Program-made: the position numbers and the translations under genes
Part shown: positions 37,425 to 51,613 of the stretch, in pieces
How the letters are laid out: every line of letters begins with the position of its first letter
Numbering within the stretch: position 1 is the first letter of the stretch
Notes under the pieces: model-generated
Database searches by the model: none
What the model saw: only the letters and a program-made list of their open reading frames with translations
What the model was told of the DNA's origin: nothing
From: Camarhynchus parvulus
Lineage: Eukaryota > Chordata > Aves > Passeriformes > Thraupidae
Direction of reading: 5' to 3'
Assembly: GCF_901933205.1 (NCBI RefSeq)
Contig: NC_044573.1
Span: 26,471,493-26,535,492, forward strand
Length of the DNA: 64,000 nucleotides

Positions 37425-40400
37425 AAAAACTGAGTGGGACAACAGGATGGATATGTTAATGGCAGCAGGGGGATGGAGAAGCAAGTAGGTGAGAATGGGA
37501 AAGAAAGAAAACACAGTAGCAGTCCAAAAGTGGCCTTGGACATGGAGAGGTTTCCATTGATCAAAGAGAAGATTGCTGAAAGGTAATGGAGGAGGAAATG
37601 GGAATTTTGCATAGGAGCTAAACGTAGGAGGGAAAAAGAGGAATTCAAAGTGGACGACTGTGCTTCAAGGATGTGAAGCACAAGCTACTTTTAGAATAAC
37701 TAGCATGGTTCCTCTTACCTCAGCAGTGCAGCTTCATGTTCAGGTATCACTTGGCAGCTGAGGGAGGGAGCTGCAATCAGCTGAGGACTCAACGTGACCT
37801 CTGATTATATCACAAGAAGTGAAGAATGATCTGTTTTAAAGCTCATCCAGGGTGTTCATACACAACTTGACCTATACTGGAGCCACATCTAAATAAAACC
37901 CCAAAGGTTGTCATGTCCATGGAGAATAGGGCACATGGTCTATTCCATGAGGATTACAGCTCTGCCACCATCTCCTTTCAAAAAGTACGTTCATGGGGCT
38001 CTTGCATTCAGCTTTTTCAAGAGAAGGGCCTCATTTTTTAATCCAGTACAATGTTTTTGAAACACTGCAGAAAACCCAAGTTTCATAGCCTGTGTGACAA
38101 AAATGTAGGGCAGGCAAAAGAGTAGGGTTTTCTCAAAAAAAAAAGTGGAGGTGGATTGTTCTAGCATAAAATAGCATTAATCTGTTGCTGGTGGTGTATA
38201 TTGGTGGTGTGTATGTCAACAAAAGGTAGGGAAATATCAGGTATAAAGACTTACAATGCCACTTTATGGCTGTTAGCCCACTGCCATCATGTTGCTGCCC
38301 CAAATGGACACACTTGGTTTTTAAAGTGTTGTCCTTCATGTGCATTTATCTATGCAAGAAAAACTTTTCATCTCTTAAAGGCAATAAAGCAAAACAAGGC
38401 AACCCCCCCCATGTGAGATCTATTTAATATCTAATTCATTTCTGTGTAGATGATAGAAATAAAGGCTAAAGCAAGTATTTTCTATATTTAGAGTTCATTT
38501 TAATTTATCAACATTGAGATTTCTCTCTGAGTGCTCAATTTTTCAGAATAGAAAATTTGCATAATGTTACTGGTAGATCAAGCTAACAAAAGGGGTACTT
38601 GGCAAAATCTTATTGTTTTTTAGTCCAGAAGATCTTCGTAGTTGCAGTGTGCTGTGGTAGCTAAGCCAGCCTGCCAGCCCATGGTGGCTGAAAGAGGTGA
38701 GGGTGTCCATCTCTCCCTGCTCTCAGCCATGTGATCCCAGCTTTGTGGGCACTGTGCGCTGGGATTCACGTCTGTTGGATGTGCAATGTTCTCCATTCCT
38801 CACCTTTGCTTATCAGGTTCCTGAAGCTCTCTTACAGAAAAGGGAGCAGATCTGCACCCACTCTCGTATTTACAGTGTGTGCAGCCTATCTAACACACCC
38901 CTGCACAAAGAGGGCACTCACCCCTCCTGCCTCTTGCAGCTTCCTCTTTGCACTGCTGGCTTTGTGCTGGCTCTGGCAATTCCCTGTCTCTCTTGAGGCA
39001 ATCCAGCTTGCAAACCCAATAGGAAACAACTCACTCTTTTAATGAATCACCACTCTGCCAATTTAGAAAGCTAAATTAGTTCATAAAAGGGTCAAGTGCA
39101 TGCCAGACAACTGAAGGCAAGTGGTGTGGTTGTGGAACTGGGAATGCTAAGGTGGTAGAAGGAGGAAGGACTGTTCATTGGGGTGGTGGAAGTAAGCACT
39201 TCATCCCTAGTCACCATTTTTTAACTAAACAGGCTTAGGGGATACCATTGCAAAGGTGAGAATTAGCTAAGGGACAATCCTGTGCTGCAGGAAACCATGC
39301 TGATGAATCAGTGGGCTGTTGTCCTGTTCTTGAAAGGCAGGTTAAAAAAAAAAAGCACTAATAAGAAAGCCCACAGTTTTCAGGGGAAATTCAATAGTAA
39401 ATTAGGTTAAAATACAAAAGTTAAAATTATTCACCCAACAAAAGGGAAGAAAGAATTTCCAGTGGTTGCAGAAAAGAGTGTCTTGTCCTCAGGTAAGCAG
39501 CCTTTGTTACCTCCAGGGCAGTAATCACTCTTTTCCCACTTGAACAGGACACCACCCACCTGGGTGTGACCTACCAGGGTAGCCCCTGTAGCCTCCACAC
39601 TTAGACCAGAATCCAGAGATACACCAGGGACTGTGTGACCACAGGCACACATCCCTGCTGCCCGTGCCAGTCTCCCAAAGGGATCTTGCAGAGGTGGCAC
39701 AGATCAGGACACACTCTCCTACCTGTTGGCTGTGGAAATTATAAATTATGGGGACAACAAAACTATAGCATTTTAGTAAAGGAGGTTTGTGGCTGGGTTT
39801 TTTGGGTTTTTTTTTAACAAACAGACATTCTTTGATTAATTTTCAAAGATAGACACTCCATGCAGATGTCGTAGATCAGTTTGTACCTCTGCAGCAATAT
39901 TTAAAGAACTGAGCATGCTTAGTATTTCACCAAAAGAGACTAACAGTTACTGATAGTTCATTATCAAATGAACTATCACTTACTTTGCTGAAACTTTGTT
40001 TTGCTTTGTTTTGTAAAATCCATGGGCTGGAATGGGAATTTACTAACCCTTTGCAAGCCATCAGCCCAAAGCTCAGCTACAGCCTTGGCTAGTATGAGGA
40101 TGGAAAGTTGGGTCCAATTGTTTCAAGCAAGAGAACTGAGAGCCTGGTCTGTGAGGTGCACAGCATCTTCAGGTCTCAGGAGAAAATGGAGTGGTCATAT
40201 TCACTGGAGTGGGGGCATACAAGATGTGAAATCCAACGCTTCAATGAGCTCTGCAAAAGTACTAAGCTATTTGCAGCCCATTCTCCTCAATAATGTGTAA
40301 AATTCAAAAGATAGAAACACTCTCTGACTGATCTATGTGTGCCTTGCTTTGGGTTTTGTCCATTTCTGGCTATTTTGCCACTGATATTATTAATTTCTTT

Positions 40401-43400
40401 TCCCTTCAACTTAATTTTATCCCTTCCCAGTCCTTCTATTTTTTTCCTCCAGTTCATGTCAACATCTGGAGATTGAGCTGTTGGGTGAGATTTCATCCTA
40501 TGCTGGACAGTTTTACCTGTTGACCCAGTGCCTGCTGTGACTTTGGCTAAGATAATACAATTCATTCAGGGTCATTCCCAGCAGGAGCAGAGAAGAAATT
40601 GTTTCATTCCAGGAGCACAGAACAATGATACAACCAAAACCAAAAAAATGTAAACACAGAGCACTAGTTACCCACCAGCCAACATTTAATGCAGGTCCAA
40701 GGCAGGATGAATTTTCTTGGCTACCATCACCTGCCAAAACACACCCTGTAAGAACAGACACCCAATGCTGTGCTTTGAAAGGTTCAAAACTTGTGATCCA
40801 ACTGTTAATATCCCCCAGACTGTAAATCACAGCTCTTCTAGCCTGCAAAATGATACCAGCTGAGTGCAGGCTCAGAGTGAGCAAAAAGTTGCATCAGCCT
40901 TCAAAAACAGTACAGTAATTCATCTCTTTGATTTGGCAAAATATTTTAATAGGTACAAACATGGACTGAAAGCAAATGTTGGCATTCTGCCTTGTTTTGC
41001 CACCTCGCACCCCTTTTCTTCCCCACAACCCCTTTTCCTCCTCACTGCAAAAAGTAAGTACATTAAAGGGAAACAGATTTACCCAAATTACTGTCCTGCA
41101 TGTGAGCCTGCCAGTTTTCATGGTATTGCAGTTAATAGCATGTGCTCTTGGAACACCCCACTTTGGATATCAAAGAGGGATTTGATCAGAAGGCTAAGTG
41201 GTGTTCTGAGCAGCAACGTTTGTCCCTCAGTTTACTTTGAAAGCTCGTTTCCATGTACAATAAAAGGAGCAATACACTTTTGTGCAACTGCTACCCAACA
41301 CCCACAATGAGTGATTATAAGTGAAAGGAACTACTGATTCTCTTAGTCATCTTCTGCCACAGATGCCCAATGACCAAACACTAATTGAGTCTTTGAAATC
41401 TTTTTCAAAGTGGATCTGTGCAAACAGGGGGGGAAAAAATTACTCCAAATACTTGTGGTTTTGTCAGTAGCTGCTGTGACTACTGATTAGTCCTCTGCTG
41501 CTCTTGGGAGACGAGAGATGTGTTTTGAGATTCACAGTGGAAAGAGATGAACTAGCCTTGCAAACCTCCCCCTAAATTAAGAGATCCCTATTGATACTGC
41601 AACTACTAATGGAAAAACACATTGTGAGGATTTTGTTCTCTTGATGGTACTGTATATCATGGAAATAAAGAACAGGCCAGATTAAGTCTCCTGCTAGGGT
41701 GATTCCTCAAACTTATGACTTTGGGACCCAAAAGTCTCAAATATATTTGCCCCAAGTCCTAATGTTCTTGTGCTGTAAATGCTCCAGAACCCTCAGAGAA
41801 GCAGCTGAGCTTGATATAAAAGGCACTGTTTCAACCCCTTCTCCCCACAACTCCTGGAATAAGGTCAGCACTCCACAACAGCTCTCCTTTTTTCTTGGGA
41901 CCATGAGAGGAGGAAAATGCTAATTTCTTATCCCAGCTCAGGGGAGGATGAGGAGCACCCTGGCATTTGGTCTTCTGTTTTCAGATGACTGGTGGCTGTT
42001 TTCCTGATGGGTCATTCCTGCTACTCCTTTTGCCAGTTTGTGCTGCTGGTGGAAGCCCAGCAGCTGCTTCCTCTGCAGGGTTTGAGTGTTTAGGTCTGCC
42101 TTCCTTGAGTAGGAAACTTTCTCTTGTACCCTGAGCAGAAGGAGCCTGGAACAGGGTGAGGTCAAGTACGTGCCTGTTTCACAGGGGCAGGTACCCAGCA
42201 GAGCTGGGCAGCAGGGCCAGTATTCACAATACTGGTGACAATCCTGCACTGAGAAGAGTAAAGGAGGGATATGCTTGCTAGACACCTGTGAGCTCAGTTT
42301 TCTTAGCCCTTGACAATGTTATTGGACTGCAGTACTTGGGGGCATCTAGCCAAGACTTAATTGTGTCATATCCAGTGAGTTCTTGGTCATGTCCCCCTTT
42401 ATTTTTCTCACCTTCCTGTGCTTTTCCCTGGCCAATTTAAATTTGAAAGCTATAAAAAGAAGGAATTTTTTTACTAGGATCTAGAAGTGCATCATTTTTT
42501 CCTCTCATTGTGAGTATTAACATTGCTGATATCCATCAAATTTACTTGCTGGTTGACATGGTGTGAGTATATACAACCCTCTTTCCTGAGGATAGCTGAG
42601 TGACAGATAATTTCATTGTTGGGTGTACAATAGGCATAAGTACAACAGAAAAGAAGGACTGGCAACTGTTAGGGTGATATGTTTTCAAAAACATGTCTAG
42701 TCATCTTTTTCTTCTGTGTGGTATGCAATGATAATTAAGAGTGGCAAAGTGAGCATCCATTAGGCTGCTTTGCAGTGATTCTGAGCTGCTGCTCCACAGC
42801 CTCTATCATCAGCTTCCAGTGTCTGACACTGCAGTGAGTGTCTTCAGAAACCACATCTTTCTATTTCTGAAGTAGTGTGCAAAGACAGCAAAGGAACTGC
42901 TGATTCTATGAACCAAAATCTAGCAGTCCTTACTTAGGTCAGCTCCAGATGCTTCAACTCTATCCATGAAATGCCCACAGCATCATCCACCCTGGAAATA
43001 ACCTCAGGTTAATTTTCTCTGCCCTCAGTTTTCTCTCTCCATGTTTTTTCTCTACTCTGACATTAACTTTCTGTGATGTCTCATGCCCACACCATACTGT
43101 GGTGTTAAAACTGTAGTACTGTACTGACCATTCAATGACTAACCTGGAACTGGAGAATAATCTTTACATCTCTGCTGCATTTGCCTTGTATTCCCAATAG
43201 AAGTCAAAATACAAAAAACTGCTGCAAGTCCAGATATGATTGATGGGTAATGAAGTACCACAGCTCCCTTGAAATAATAATCTGTATTCCCTGCTGATAG
43301 CCATATTTCCCAGAAGCTCAGGATCCCACCATGGGGGGGATCTACATTTTTGGGTAACATGGTAGTTGCCCAAAAGTCTATTTCCAATGTCAAAAAAGGG

Positions 43401-46400
43401 CAAACAGGTACAAGAGAAGAAGCAGATGAAGGCATAGAGGGGCTGTAATTGTAAATGGGGATTCAAGGCCAGTAGCTGTCAGTACACTGCAGTGCTCAAT
43501 GTGAATTACACAGAGCTGAGAGGGATGTTGAAGGTGGAGTTTATGAAACAAGAGTTGATTCCTCCTGTTAAAGGTAGTCTGGGAAGATAAAGCATCAGCA
43601 CAGGAATCAGATCTTGGCAGGCTGGTCTTTTGATAGGAGGAAGATCACAACAGGAGAGGGGAGCTGAGGTATGAAGAGCTTTCAGAGGAAAAACAGAAAT
43701 AAGGCTGCATTTCCCTCATTGTTTAATTTTCCCCCCAAATGCCCTGCATGCCACATCACCTGAGCATATTTTGCTCTCCAGCCTATCTTACCACCACTAT
43801 CCTATATGCTAAGGAAAAGGTGTGCTCCTGGTTTTACATTCAATCCCTTAATGATTTACTCATTCAACCCCTACAAGTGAAAGCTGTTTCCCTCCTTGTG
43901 CATCACTGCCATACTCTTCCTATACTTGTGCTTGGGAGGTTTTTGCTTCCAGGCCTGAAGAGGCAGGCTGGGAGGGCTGAAACCTTGCTCTTGTCTCAGC
44001 AGCAGGTTGTTAAGCAGCAGTGTGGAGATTGCAGGGCTGCAAGGAGCTGTGCCAGAGCCACCAGCAGCAGCAGCTGTGGCTAATGAGGAATGTGGTGTCC
44101 ATGGGCAAGTCCTGTGGTCAGGTGCTCAGAGCAGGAGGAGGTTTGGTGTGGTCTCATCCCTGTCCTGGGACTGTCTGCTTCAGGAATACAGGTAAGGCTG
44201 CAAGAATTGCAGTTGGTCTTGGTGGTGGTGTCAGGGATGGTGACAAGAATACTTCATGCAGGATCTGGTAAAATCCATCTTTTGTTGGAAAAAATGACTT
44301 AATTTTGGAACCTGTCAGGAGAATTCAGTGTTCCCTCGTGAAAATCCTAATGTGTGAGGTATTTCCTTGCTACTGCATATAGTTATGCTGCACATGAGCA
44401 TTCAGGATTTCCAATCCTTTTCTAATATTATAAGTTTGAGGGTTCAGGGCTGTAACACAACTGTTTCTTGTAGAAATCTTAGGCTTCTGTTGTGCTGAAT
44501 CTTGTTCAAGCACCAACTGTGTGCATGTTTCCAAAATAAAAAAATTCTAGTTATCATGGCTACATACAAGATTTTGAGAGCTCTGTGGTAGGATAAAATA
44601 CAGTAAAAATAAGGCAAGTTACTTAATTGTTACATCATGAAATTAATTTACTGATATGTAATAAAGAAATCTGACATGGTACTAAAAGACTTGAATGTGT
44701 GAAGGCTTTACTACAGATACAGCCTTCAGCTTCTCACCTTAGTTACAGGCAGCTGGCTTCCCATTTCACCTCACCATGTGTGGGCACATAGCGTTATTTT
44801 TTGCTATTCTTTTTATCTGAAAAGTGAAATTAAGAGAAGCTGGTGAAGATTGAATTGCATTTCAAGAAATAGACCTTGTAGTAAAGTATGAAGGTGCTTG
44901 AACTTGGCTTCTGGTTTGTTATACAACTTGGGTTAATTCCCATGTGTGTTTTGGATCAGACTGAGCCCTGTAAGTCAGTCTGGTTTGTATGATTTCAGTT
45001 GTAAAGGAGCAAAAGCTATGAGATGGATCTTGTGGCACTAAAATCATCCTATTCTTGCCCCTTTCTCATGGAGATGATGAGGAAGAGCGAGAAAGAGCAG
45101 ATGAAGGAGGGGTAGGTGAGGATTGTGTGGATTTTAGCACTTCCACAGAGGCAGAGGGAGAAGCAAAGACAAGTAGGATGAGCAGGGCTGTGTTTCATCA
45201 TAACTGTGTGAAAAAAACATTTATTACAAATAGTTCTCTGTCTCTTTGAAGGGTTGAAATATAATTAATGAGCAAAGGTTCATTTCTGTTTGGTTTATCC
45301 GTAGTTTAACAGGAAAGGTTTCCCTTTTGTAAGAGGAGATGAGATGTTTGATTGTGCCTCTGTGCTTATCCTCACAGCAGGGGCAGCACCCCGTGGTAAA
45401 TTGCCCTCAAGCCCTTGCAGTGAGAAAATACTAAATGGCTACAACTTGGGCTTGCTCTTGATATAGGAGGGCACTTGTGTAGGAATCCACAGGTCACAGT
45501 GACCCAGGGAATTTGTGCTGGACTGTCACTAGGCAGGGACACAGAGGCCATCTGAACTCCTTCCAAACCTGGCCAAGGCCAGCATTTCTGTTACACTGGA
45601 AAGCTGTGCAGGACACTGGTGGGAGGGCTTCTGTAACTGAGTGATGCTGGCGTATTCCAGCTGCAAAAGTGCCTGTGAAACTGGAGTCTGTGAGAGAGGA
45701 TTTACACTCACGTGTCCTGAGTGGTGGAGAGTTATGGATGCAGCCTCTCTCACACCTGCACCACCTCTTCCAAGTTTACCTTCCTACCCAAATGCAGCAA
45801 GAAAACGAGAGTTTAAAAGGCAAAACAACTTTGATTTCTTTACCTTGGTCTATGCCTATGTAAACGTTCAGCTTCTTACCATTCTTTATAAATCAGTTCT
45901 GTGTTCTCAAGCTGTTGAAACAGAATTAACCCAAAGAAAGGAGGGTATAGCTGTGCAGTAATATTTACTAAATGTCAGTAAACATTCTAGCTGTGTGTCT
46001 TTGTCATTGTGACAGCCTTTGAGATTATCTTTTGGAAGAATGATATAGCAACCTCTTATTCCTTGAAGGACCCTTTTTGTTCTTTAGTTAAGGTTTTATT
46101 AGTTTTTTACTTTAGTCATTTGGAGGTTTGGGTTGTTGGTTTTTTGTTTGTTTCACCTCAAATTCTTTATTATTTTAAGGTTTAAAACATTCCAGTCCTC
46201 TAGGGTAATGCTTCTCAAATTTATTTGGGAAGAAAACTCTGCAGACATCCTTATTTCAAATGCAAGCGAAACGCTAGACTGCATTTTGAATATTGCTTAT
46301 ATTTACTCAACTTTGTGGGTTTTGGTTGCTTTACTGAAAGGCTTGTGAGTTGTCTTTTTCTTTTCCTTGTTTCATCTTTTATTCAGTCCTTTGCTTTACA

Positions 46401-47934
46401 TTCTACCTGTTTTTATTTCCTTTCTTTTTAGGCAGCCTAGTTTTGCTCTTGCATTTTTTCTCCCACTTTCCAAACATCAAAAGTGTAACAAGTAAGTTAA
46501 AACTCCAAACTGCTTTCTCAGTGATTTTTTGGCCACTTGGTGATGGACTTTTTATTTTCTGTTCTATCTGTGTCTCAAGAGCAAGGGTGTCTTGTTTGTA
46601 GTGTGAAACCCTCCTGAAACCAGGAAGCTCATATGTGGTGATTGGAGCTATAAGGAGAACATTCCTTAATCATGTATTTGAACCTTTTGTTTGTCCCTTG
46701 CAGTCTTCATTATGATATGTACACACTTTTCTGAACCAGGGCTCCTTCATCCCTCTCTCCCCACCTTTATCCATTGTTTGATGAAGTAAAAAAATATTGG
46801 GAGGTAAAGTGGAGAGTGAATCCAGAGACAGGAAGATCTTAATGTTTGCCTTTATTGCCCCTTTGTGTGGTTCTGCAAAATAGGACTGGAGTTGCATCAG
46901 AGGGGGCAGGGGGACTTGATGAGGCCAAGAGGGGAGACAGTCTTGGCCTGTCTTCTCTTTTGGGAGACAGGAGGGCTCTTGATGGGAATAACTGAGAGCT
47001 TTATAACCCAGAACTTACCTACATACCCTCCTTTTCTTGTCTGGCATTTGACATCATTTGGGGCTGGGCGGCAGAAAGAGTCCGAGGGCGAAGGTGCAAG
47101 CTGTGGAAAGAGGCTGGGCATGCCTTTCCTCGAGATAGTTTGTTTATCCTCCCATTTACTTTCTGTTCCCATTTCACTGGTACAGAGATGAATTATGGTG
47201 GCTGGGCCAATCAATAAATGCTCCCACATTAAAGCTAGACCTTTCTGATTGGCTCTTTTTAACCTGAGTAGTTTCTCACCTGGCTGAATGCACAACTCAC
47301 ATAATGTGAGTGAGAGCACCAAAGGGCAAATGAAAAAGTGAAGAAAAGAGACAAGGGGCTGCTGAAGTCAGTATCACTGCTGAGAGATGTGCCTGTCAAA
47401 TCTCAATGCCAAAGTGTGATCACAGCAGCAGAGCAGTGTGTATCATGCTAGAAACTCACCAAGTATGTCTCTTGAATGTCTGGAAAGGCATCTGTCCTCC
47501 CATGTCAAGGCTTGTTAGTGTGCTTTGTCAAGAACATGAGTATTTTGTTATCTTCATCTGACTAGACAAAGGCAAAAACGGCTTTTACAGCTGCAAAATG
47601 TCACTGTCCTCTCAGAAATGTAGCCCTACTGGGTAAGAGAGTGATTTCTTCTAGTAACTGCTCATTTTAGGACTAGTCAAGGAGCAAGGAAGATAAAGAG
47701 CATAGTTCAGTAACAATGGCACTCGGCTGCTCTGTTCCAATGTCCACCTTCAGTAATTTTTATGTGCAATCCAAATATCTGTGCCAGGCATTTTGGTAGC
47801 CACAGCTCAGCACAGAGGGTGTTCAGCCCTGAACAGACAAACTCTGATTACATGTGATCTCCCTAACAAATCCAGTCTCTAAGAAGTGCTATGTGTTGGG
47901 GTGTATCCATAATCCTACCAATCATAAGGGATGA
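37425..47934. other. Intergenic, mostly unique sequence
   Basis: About 10.5 kb with no recognisable exon, RNA gene or repeat family. It holds the 12-bp inverted repeat at 39,951-39,978 and a CAG-rich patch near 43,990-44,090. The longest open frame, 40,864-41,310, starts at GTG, has no family resemblance and is likely chance. Confidence 0.55.
39951..39978. repeat. Perfect 12-bp inverted repeat with 4-nt loop
   Basis: The left arm TGATAGTTCATT (39,951-39,962) and right arm AATGAACTATCA (39,967-39,978) pair exactly around ATCA. It is intergenic and of unknown origin. Confidence 0.9.
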
Positions 47935-48562
47935 TGTCCTGGTTTAGGGCAAATTTGGGAGGAAACTTCCAAAGGCATCCCTCTAGAAAGCAGATTCAAG
48001 TGGGCCGCTCCTCAACTGGTTTGGGAAAAGATTTCTTTCCCAAATCTGTTTGTTTAACAAGGAAAGTATTCACAAACATTAAAAAATGAATAATATTAAA
48101 CAATAAAACCTCTCGCTGTTCTGAAGAGATGGCAAATTCAGAAAGTCCTTCCAATGGGGTGTAGCTCAGCTCACTCAGTCTGTTATCAGTCCCTCCTGCG
48201 CTGGAAAATGCAGTGTCCCAGGCCCTGATGGGCCACAGGTGTGAGCTCCTGGGGTTTTTCTGGGTGTTCAGTACAGAGCAGCTTTCAACAGTTCCAAGAA
48301 AAAGAAAAGCCACCATCCGGGGAACTTCTCAGCCTCAGCTAGCTAAAAACTACCTGAAAGCAAAGGAGAGCTCTCTGCCACTGTCCACTGCAGACAATAC
48401 AGATGGAATGCAGGGGAGCAAGTGCAGTTTCTGATAACAAACTGTGCGCTGCTTCTCCCCATCTTTGCTCTCAGAACCAGTCTTAAACATCCAGAACTTA
48501 ATATCCAGCACAGACAGAACAGACAACTGGGGATACAAGCATGATAAAGTCACCCTTGGACA
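47935..48562. mobile_element. Solo-LTR-like element of an endogenous retrovirus
   Basis: The 628-bp segment starts TGTCCTGGTTTAGGGC and ends CTTGGACA, giving the inverted ends TGTCC/GGACA expected of an LTR. Internal blocks match a repeated LTR I recall from songbird genomes: AAATTTGGGAGGAAAC, GGCCCTGATGGGCCACAGG, and AACAGACAACTGGGGATAC. No flanking target-site duplication is evident: the 5 bp before is GATGA and after is TGTGG. No gag, pol or env sequence is seen on either side. Orientation was not decided. Family name not assigned. Confidence 0.72.
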
Positions 48563-51500
48563 TGTGGTCAACTAAAGCTAGAGCTGTGCAGAAATTTGGC
48601 CATCCATTGAGATGAGATTCCTCTTACAATATGGTCTGTGATGGAAGAAATGGTGGGAGTGATTCTGATCCATTTTTAGTAGTTGAGAGTTAGGAATACT
48701 CTAAACAAAGTGATGAAAACCAGTTTCTTTGGATCTCTGTGTTTCAGGGATTAAACAGGCATCTCATCCTACCAAGGAGAAAGCCCTGGATGTCTCCTGA
48801 TGTTAAAATCCTGTCACCAAAACAATGGGAACGGGACTCTGTAGTTAAACTATTTGAATGGGAAACTGTAGGGTCCATCCCCTTACTCAACAACCTGAAT
48901 TTCTTTTAGGGTTTTGCATTAGTGTAGTAGGGAAAGATGGTTGGGCTGGGCATCTGAGTGGATGAAAAGCAGAACCAGGAAAGCTGGGGCCAGATGAGAT
49001 AGATGCCTGGTTTCTTCTGACCTGAGGCTGCTGCAGAACAGTATCTCTTGGATGCCTAAGGGGAGGGGTGGGGGAAAACCTGCAATCTGTCTTCCCTTCT
49101 TTTTACACATGATAAACAGTAACAGACCAAGAACATCTTTTTCAGGTAAAGTATACTTCACTTTTAAAGAATGAAATTTATTTTCCTCTGAAGTCCTGAC
49201 AATCTTGAATGCATTGCGCAGGGAAAGTAAAAAATACAGGACTTGGTCTGTACTTTGCTAAACTTATAGGACACATGAATTTGTTCCTCAAAATTAGGAA
49301 AGCCCTTTCCCTTCGGTGGTAGAAATACAAATAGCCTGTACCTGAGAGATTCACAAGTGGATAATAATTTGTCTTCTAGTGACTAGTAGGTGTTCAGCTT
49401 CCACTGAAGCCAATTTGAAACACCTCCTGGAAATGGTGTTCTACTGATTTCTGTGAAATATTTAGAAAGAGATATTTTTGACAAGAGGTCTGGGATCATA
49501 AATGTCACCTGAAGTAGTTCCTAGAACTTTCTGATGGGACCAAACATGCTGCAGGGACTCACGTCCCTCACCAGGATTCCATCCAAACTCTCCACTGAGC
49601 GCTGTTGTAATTGCAATATATAAAAAAGGTTGATTTAATAGCTTTCATAGCTATAGAGTCAATTGGCCTTTTAAATGGGTCTTATTTAAATGCCTAAATA
49701 TGTTTTTATTTATTGCTGGCTTAGCAACATAGAGTTATGCGCCTTTGCAAACTTACATTTTTTTACGAATTAAAAAAAAAAAGGCGCAACCCAAACTAGA
49801 TCCTTTGCCAGCTGGGTATGGATCTGTGTTGGTAAACAATGGAAAGTAAACAGCAAATCACATAATGTTATATTTGTGGGTTTGTCTCTGTTGGTGTCTG
49901 CAGCCAACTACCTTTGATTCAGGAGATAAGAGTACATGTAGTTCATGAGTGCTTACAGTAAATAATGTGACATTTGGGAATGAGATATTGCAGGCAGTGC
50001 ATCATTTCAACATAATCCCTGCCAGTGTTTGCTCCAGAGCACTTTTAGGATGCAGTAGCCTGTTCTGGCTACCTCCTAGGCCTCCAGAAGGTAGAGGATA
50101 TACCTTCATGTTTTAAGTTCTAGATCACACAGAAGAGGAGGGGTTAAACACAAGTTTCCTGTATCCCAACAGAGCACTCCTTTAACCTTGGTTAATTTGA
50201 AGTCTGAATGTTTCCATTTTTCATGGAAAGGCAATCTGTTTAGACATATAATTTCAAATGAGAGAGTTTTAGGGATTTAGGCACAGGATTTAGTTAGGGT
50301 TTTGTTGGGTTTTTTTAAATTATTATTATCTGTATGAAGAAGGGGACATAAATCTAGAAGATGGTTCTTAGTTGCAGTTCTGGAATATGTGAAGAAATAA
50401 CAGGCAAGGTGTGAATACCTAAATTCATCCCTGCTTACAGCTGGGTTTTAACTTTTCTAGACCCAGAGTTGCCTACATTATGGGGTGATGTTGCCTGTAG
50501 ATGCTGGAGTCTTGATAATAGAGATGGGGAGGGATAAGTGCAACCTGACAGTATAGAGCTTTGATTTCCTGGGCTTGGTAAACTTTGTTTGAAACAATTA
50601 TGGGTCCAAAACAACTATCTTTTCCTGTTGCTATTTACCTCATGCAGCTATTTCAAGCTGAATTAATCATTCAAAAGACTGGTCTGTTCAAATTTTTGAG
50701 TGCTGATCACCCATCTTTACTCAAAAATGAGAGGACAAGGGGTCAACAAATAGGCTCTTGTGCATTCCCACACAAAGAACTCAAATCAGGAAAGACAGAC
50801 TGCTTACAGGTGAAAGAAGCAGAGAGTTCCACAGTGAGATAGCTGACATGAAATCTTTCTTCCCATTCCTGAGGCTATGTGACTCACAATAACTTTTTTC
50901 CTACCTGTCCCTCCCTCCCTCATAGAACTGGAGCACTGTGGGGCTGCCCTTGACTGTTTGCCTTCCTTGCCACCATTTCAGGCAAAAATTGCCATCCTAT
51001 TTCTCCCACACACCCCCAAGAAAACCTTTTTCAAAGGCTGAGCTGATGTTTTAAAGCTCTCAAATGAAGTGTTTGCTACAGAAACTTCAATAGTTTTATA
51101 TGTTATTGCTTCAGTCTCAGTTTTTCTTGATTTATTACCAGCCCTTGGATAAGGATGCCTGCTTGGATCTTTATTTCAGTTTGTGCATTTAAAAAATAAC
51201 CTTCTAGATGGAGGCTACAAGAATTCAGATTAAGTCCAATCTGACCCCTCTGTAAGGAAAACATGTGGGACCCTGGCCGGTGATGCCTGCAGGTAACCCA
51301 ATGACCTAGTGTGTGTCTCAGAACTTTATGCTCTCCAGCCTTGATTTGCAGAATGTTACTGCCAGCCCCTACCTTGCAGCCTTGGGGATTTAGAATTTCT
51401 AGGAGTTGTTTTGCCTTTGTCTAGGAGACGGAGCCCTCTGGTTACAGTTACTCTCTTTGTATAAGTACCTGTAGATTGTAATCAAGTTAACTTTTGACCT

Positions 51501-51592
51501 TTTCTTTGATATGTGAAATTCCCAAATCACGCTCACTGTGAGGCCTTGTGTCAGTTTTGTGCCATTCTTATGGACAACTTTTTTTCCCTTTA

Positions 51593-51613
51593 TTTTTTTT
51601 TTTTTTTTTTTTT
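51593..51613. repeat. T homopolymer tract (21 T)
   Basis: Twenty-one T, then C and five more T. Read on the - strand this is a poly-A tract, but no retroposed gene copy is evident beside it. Confidence 0.85.

Noticed and set aside
40864..41310. 148-codon + strand open frame
   Set aside because: It starts at GTG rather than ATG and has no recognisable domain, splice context or codon bias. Overlapping frames are also open. Its length is within chance for 64 kb.
48018..48046. Imperfect hairpin around TTTGGGAAAA and TTTCCCAAA
   Set aside because: It has a bulge and lies inside the LTR-like element, so it is explained as part of that repeat.
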